In this document: positions 61,512-64,000 of the stretch, one piece after another | Layout of the letters: the number at the start of each line of letters is the position of its first letter | How positions within the stretch are numbered: the stretch's first letter is position 1 | Assembly (NCBI RefSeq): GCF_020193575.1 | Contig: NZ_JADYVD010000032.1 | Location: 26,697-90,696, forward strand | From: Ensifer sp. IC4062 | GTDB lineage: Bacteria; Pseudomonadota; Alphaproteobacteria; Rhizobiales; Rhizobiaceae | Length of the DNA stretch: 64,000 bases | Direction of reading: 5' to 3' | Notes under the pieces: generated by a model | Told to the model about the DNA's origin: nothing | Seen by the model: the letters and a program-made list of their open reading frames with translations, nothing else | Database searches by the model: none | Translations under genes and position numbers: made by a program

Positions 61512-62504
61512 GTGAACGATAGGTCAGCAGAGTCCGCTTCACTCAGGATTCCAACGTTCGAGGATGTTCAAGCGGCACGGCAGCGCATTTCCGCCGCCGC
61601 GCATCGCACCCCCGTTTTGACATCGCGGACGGCAGACGGAATGGCTGCGGCGTCTCTCTTCTTCAAGGCGGAGAATTTGCAGCGCGCGGGCGCCTTCAAG
61701 TTTCGCGGCGCCTACAATGCGGTTGCCGCGCTCGACGAATCTTCCCGCAGAAACGGTGTCGTCGCCTTCTCCTCCGGCAACCATGCGCAGGCGCTCGCCT
61801 ACGCGGCGAAACTGCAAGGCGTTCCGGCAACGATCGTGATGCCGACCGACGCGCCGCAGATAAAGACCGCGGCGACGAAGGCTTACGGTGCCGAGATCCA
61901 CTTCTATGACCGCTACACCGAGGATCGCGAGGAAATCAGCCGACGCCTCGCCGTCGAGCGTGGCGCAACGCTGATCCCGCCCTTTGATCATCCCGACGTG
62001 ATTGCCGGACAAGGCACCGCCGCGCTGGAACTGATCGAGGAGGTCGGGGAACTCGATCTGCTCGTCGTACCGCTCGGCGGAGGCGGCCTGCTCGCCGGCA
62101 GCGCGCTCGCCGCCCGCGCGCTCTCACCCGCCTGCAGGATCGTCGGCGTCGAGCCGGAGGCGGGCAATGACGGCCAGCAATCGTTGAGGAAAGGCGAGAT
62201 AGTGCATATCCCGGCGCCGAAATCCATCGCCGACGGCGCGATCGTCACCCATATCGGCGAGCGCAACTTCGCCATCGTGAAACGCACGGTCGACGAGATC
62301 GTAACCGTTACCGATGCCCAACTGGTCGAGACCATGCGCTTCTTCGCCGAACGCATGAAGATCATCGTGGAGCCGACCGGTTGCCTAGCTGCAGCAGCCA
62401 TATTGCAAGGTGCTCTGCCGAGCCCGGGTGCGCGGGCAGGCATTCTTCTGAGCGGCGGAAACGTCGATCTGAAAACGTTCAATACGCTGCTGAGCGCGCA
62501 GTAG
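61512..62504 (+). CDS. threonine dehydratase / serine racemase-like PLP enzyme
   Basis: A 330-residue fold-II PLP enzyme. The Schiff-base lysine is in AGAFKFRGAYNAV, the asparagine loop is FSSGNHAQALAYAAKLQ, and the phosphate-binding glycine loop is PLGGGGLLAGSALA. The C-terminal SGGNVDL serine contacts the ring. It lacks the regulatory ACT-like domain, so it is of catabolic (TdcB) or racemase type. It deaminates threonine or serine, or racemises serine or hydroxyaspartate. The start is GTG 61512 with GGGAGG 5 nt upstream. It is followed 93 nt later by the methyltransferase gene. Confidence 0.92.
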   Translation: MNDRSAESASLRIPTFEDVQAARQRISAAAHRTPVLTSRTADGMAAASLFFKAENLQRAGAFKFRGAYNAVAALDESSRRNGVVAFSSGNHAQALAYAAKLQGVPATIVMPTDAPQIKTAATKAYGAEIHFYDRYTEDREEISRRLAVERGATLIPPFDHPDVIAGQGTAALELIEEVGELDLLVVPLGGGGLLAGSALAARALSPACRIVGVEPEAGNDGQQSLRKGEIVHIPAPKSIADGAIVTHIGERNFAIVKRTVDEIVTVTDAQLVETMRFFAERMKIIVEPTGCLAAAAILQGALPSPGARAGILLSGGNVDLKTFNTLLSAQ

Positions 62505-62597
62505 GCCCCCCTCGACCCGCGCGCCTGCCCTTCGGCGCTTGTCCTGCGTCACGACGCGCCTTATCAGGCACGCATGACGTTCTATGAAGGAAATGAG

Positions 62598-63209
62598 ATG
62601 CCGCCGCTCAGCGACGAGACGAATGCCTTCTACCGCGATAACGCAGCAGCCTATGCCAACCGAGAGCGCAAGGCGCAGGCGGCACGCCTCGATCGGTTCC
62701 TCGCCGGACTTGAACCGGGCGCCAGGATTCTCGAACTTGGCTGCGGCGGAGGACAGGACAGCGCCTATATGCTCGCCAGGCGGTTCGATGTGACCCCAAC
62801 CGACGGCTCGCCGGAAATTGCAGCCGAAGCAGAACGTCGGCTCGGCCGGCAGGTCGAGGTTGTCCGGTTTGACGAGATCGGATGGCATGACGTCTTCGAC
62901 GCGGTCTGGGCGGAAGCATGCCTCCTGCATGTGCCGCGTGTCGATCTTTCCAGCGTCCTCACCCGCATCCTGCGCGCACTTAGAGGCGGCGGGCTACTTC
63001 ATGCCAGCTTCAAGGCAGGAAACGGCGAAGGCCACGATCGCTTCGGGCGCTATTACAATTATCCTTCGCGGGAATGGCTGATGCGACAGTTCGAGAACGG
63101 CTGGGCAAACGTCGAGATTGGCGAGACGGACGCCGGCGGCTACGACGGCGAACCGACCCGCTGGCTGCATGTGTCGGCCGCAAAACCGATTTCAGCAGAA
63201 CAACAGTAA
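62598..63209 (+). CDS. class I SAM-dependent methyltransferase
   Basis: A 203-residue methyltransferase. Motif I is ILELGCGGGQDSAYML, motif II is VTPTDGSPEIAAEA, and the DAVWAEACLLHVP motif IV and LRGGGLLHASFKAG motif V follow. It belongs to the small methyltransferase group often linked with tellurite or thiol methylation, but no specificity residue can be read. The start at 62598 is chosen over an ATG 24 nt earlier because of AAGGAAATGAG. It may be co-transcribed with the dehydratase gene. Convergent with the small membrane peptide gene. Confidence 0.88.
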   Translation: MPPLSDETNAFYRDNAAAYANRERKAQAARLDRFLAGLEPGARILELGCGGGQDSAYMLARRFDVTPTDGSPEIAAEAERRLGRQVEVVRFDEIGWHDVFDAVWAEACLLHVPRVDLSSVLTRILRALRGGGLLHASFKAGNGEGHDRFGRYYNYPSREWLMRQFENGWANVEIGETDAGGYDGEPTRWLHVSAAKPISAEQQ

Positions 63210-63260
63210 AGGAGGCCGGACTGCATCCGGTCTGCAAGGTTTTCAGTCCGACTGCGCCGC

Positions 63261-63362
63261 TCAGGCCTCGCCCTCGTCCCAGTAGCTGCAGATCAGCAGG
63301 GCGCAGATCGCAGCCAGGATCAGGAAATCGAAGAGAGCGAAGTGCTGCAGAATCGTCGTCAT
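63261..63362 (-). CDS. 33-residue single-helix membrane peptide
   Basis: A minus-strand frame from ATG (63362) to TGA (63261) codes 33 residues: a short polar start, a hydrophobic helix at about residues 8-27 (ALFDFLILAAICALLICSY) and an acidic WDEGEA end. GAGGAAG sits 5-7 nt before the ATG, a good ribosome binding site. Its composition and clear SD make it a probable real gene. No family is known to me. It faces the methyltransferase gene, and its promoter region is in the AT-rich stretch to the right. Confidence 0.6.
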   Translation of the reverse strand: MTTILQHFALFDFLILAAICALLICSYWDEGEA

Positions 63363-63764
63363 CACGCTTCCTCACTGCCAACCAAAACATCAGAACACGA
63401 TTTGGCTTCCAGAGGAAGAACATATTCAGAATATTATTTTCGCAATACCGAAAGCTATGACTGCTATTCTTGCGTCGCACAACAATATTCTGCAGCGCAC
63501 AACAGTTTTTTGGCCCAACTTAAATGTGGAGTACTTCCCCTCGTAAAAAATCGTTCGAAGAAAGCAAAGCCTATCCCGGAGTTGACGAATCAGTGTCGCA
63601 TCGGCAGCTTTCGGTTTGGCGTGGCCTACGCCTAACCTCCAGGGCCTTCCTCAGCACGGTCTTAAACGGAGGCAAAGGGACTCCTGTCTCGGGTCGCTGT
63701 CTTGGTCCGATCGTTTCGGGCGTGGTTGCTGGGGAACTCCGTCCGGGACGTGAAAGGCCCGACA
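63363..63764. other. 402-nt gap, AT-richer than average
   Basis: It holds the promoter region of the small membrane peptide gene (left part) and of the truncated gene on the right. No tRNA, repeat or other RNA was recognised; reading frames here are short and not convincing. Confidence 0.5.
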
Positions 63765-63905
63765 ATGACACAAAATGGAAACTTCAAACGTCGTGTACGC
63801 GCCCGTGCGGCTAAAACGGGTGAGTCATACACGACGGCTCTCATGCACCTTCGCCGGAACTCGCCGAACGATTTAGGCTCCAGACTCAATTGGCCCACCA
63901 GATAA
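63765..63905 (+). pseudogene. 5' end of a gene cut by an insertion sequence
   Basis: ATG 63765 with AAAGG upstream begins MTQNGNFKRRVRARAAKTGE, then SYTTALMHLRR. This basic KRRVRARAAKTGESYTTAL stretch is a conserved N-terminus of longer rhizobial and actinobacterial proteins, so the gene should continue. Instead the frame runs into the end of the IS (LGSRLNWPTR) and stops at 63905. The match to the conserved type ends around residue 35, about base 63870, which gives the insertion point to within tens of bases. The rest of the gene may be on the other side of the IS, beyond the window. Confidence 0.65.
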
Positions 63906-64000
63906 CAATCGCAGCGATGTGGACGGCTGCCTGGAAGTTTGTGGCGAGCTTGTCATAGCGGGTCGCGATCCGCCGCCAATCTTTGAGACGGCAGAACATG
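63886..64000 (-). mobile_element. C-terminal end of an IS5-family transposase
   Basis: From the window edge the minus strand reads MFCRLKDWRRIATRYDKLA followed by TNFQAAVHIAAIVIWW and the stop at 63886-63888. This is the standard end of the second half of IS5/IS427-like transposases (catalytic E and the CFKRFRRIATRYDK-like motif). The left part lies outside the window. The end of the IS itself is within about 20-40 nt to the left of the stop codon, near GAGCCTAAATCG on the minus strand; the exact terminal inverted repeat needs the other end. Confidence 0.8.

Overview
The window reads as chromosomal DNA of a fast-growing rhizobium, most likely Sinorhizobium/Ensifer. The evidence is high-GC coding sequence, a short second FtsZ without a C-terminal tail (as described for S. 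meliloti FtsZ2), class III cyclase-TolB-like-TPR proteins, an HWE-type histidine kinase, a cspA-rpsU pair, and many palindromic mosaic intergenic repeats. This assignment rests on gene content and recognised protein families; no search was run.

Layout. 1-3.6 kb: the 3' end of a cyclase-type gene, then a DUF899/membrane-protein pair divergent from an HTH/TPR regulator and a beta-propeller protein. 3.7-12.5 kb: an MFS carrier, YHS and ankyrin periplasmic proteins, a complete TRAP transporter, a PQQ-type sugar dehydrogenase lipoprotein and an L,D-transpeptidase. 12.6-19 kb: a cyclase-TPR protein with a suspicious active site, ftsZ2, a HAD-phosphatase/P-loop ATPase fusion and a frameshifted GST. 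19.3-23.4 kb: a three-gene ABC importer (FbpABC architecture). 23.5-26.8 kb: a visibly AT-richer island with a two-gene Septu-type defence module (PtuA ATPase and PtuB HNH nuclease) and, divergently, an uncharacterised protein ending in a HEPN-like R-x4-H motif. This is the best candidate for something undescribed. 27-34 kb: Nudix, DUF924, LysR, cspA-rpsU, a three-PAS HWE kinase and an AI-2E-family permease.

34-41 kb: an RND efflux pair and two tandem paralogues with GGDEF domains that have lost the signature. 41.4-46.8 kb: a tight minus-strand operon (methyltransferase, citrate-synthase-fold lyase, acyl-CoA-ligase-like enzyme, VOC protein, GST) of unknown substrate, followed by an SDR and its divergent TetR regulator. 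47.7-51.5 kb: GST, aldo/keto reductase and a second, intact-looking cyclase-TPR. 52.0-53.1 kb: a Xre/RES toxin-antitoxin pair behind a 14-bp palindrome. 53.4-57.3 kb: a TetR gene divergent from a HlyD-FtsX-ATPase efflux operon, with a 25-bp palindromic operator between them. 57.3-63.4 kb: an acyltransferase-SGNH membrane protein, a PLP aminotransferase, a threonine-dehydratase-like enzyme, a methyltransferase and a 33-residue membrane peptide. The right edge is the C-terminus of an IS5-like transposase that has cut short a small conserved gene.

Three repeat families occupy the gaps: A (stem-loop mosaics, 7 copies), B (200-bp elements with 32-bp inverted ends, whole or half, 5 copies) and C (short GGAATTGC palindromes). 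No tRNA, rRNA, CRISPR array or prophage was seen.
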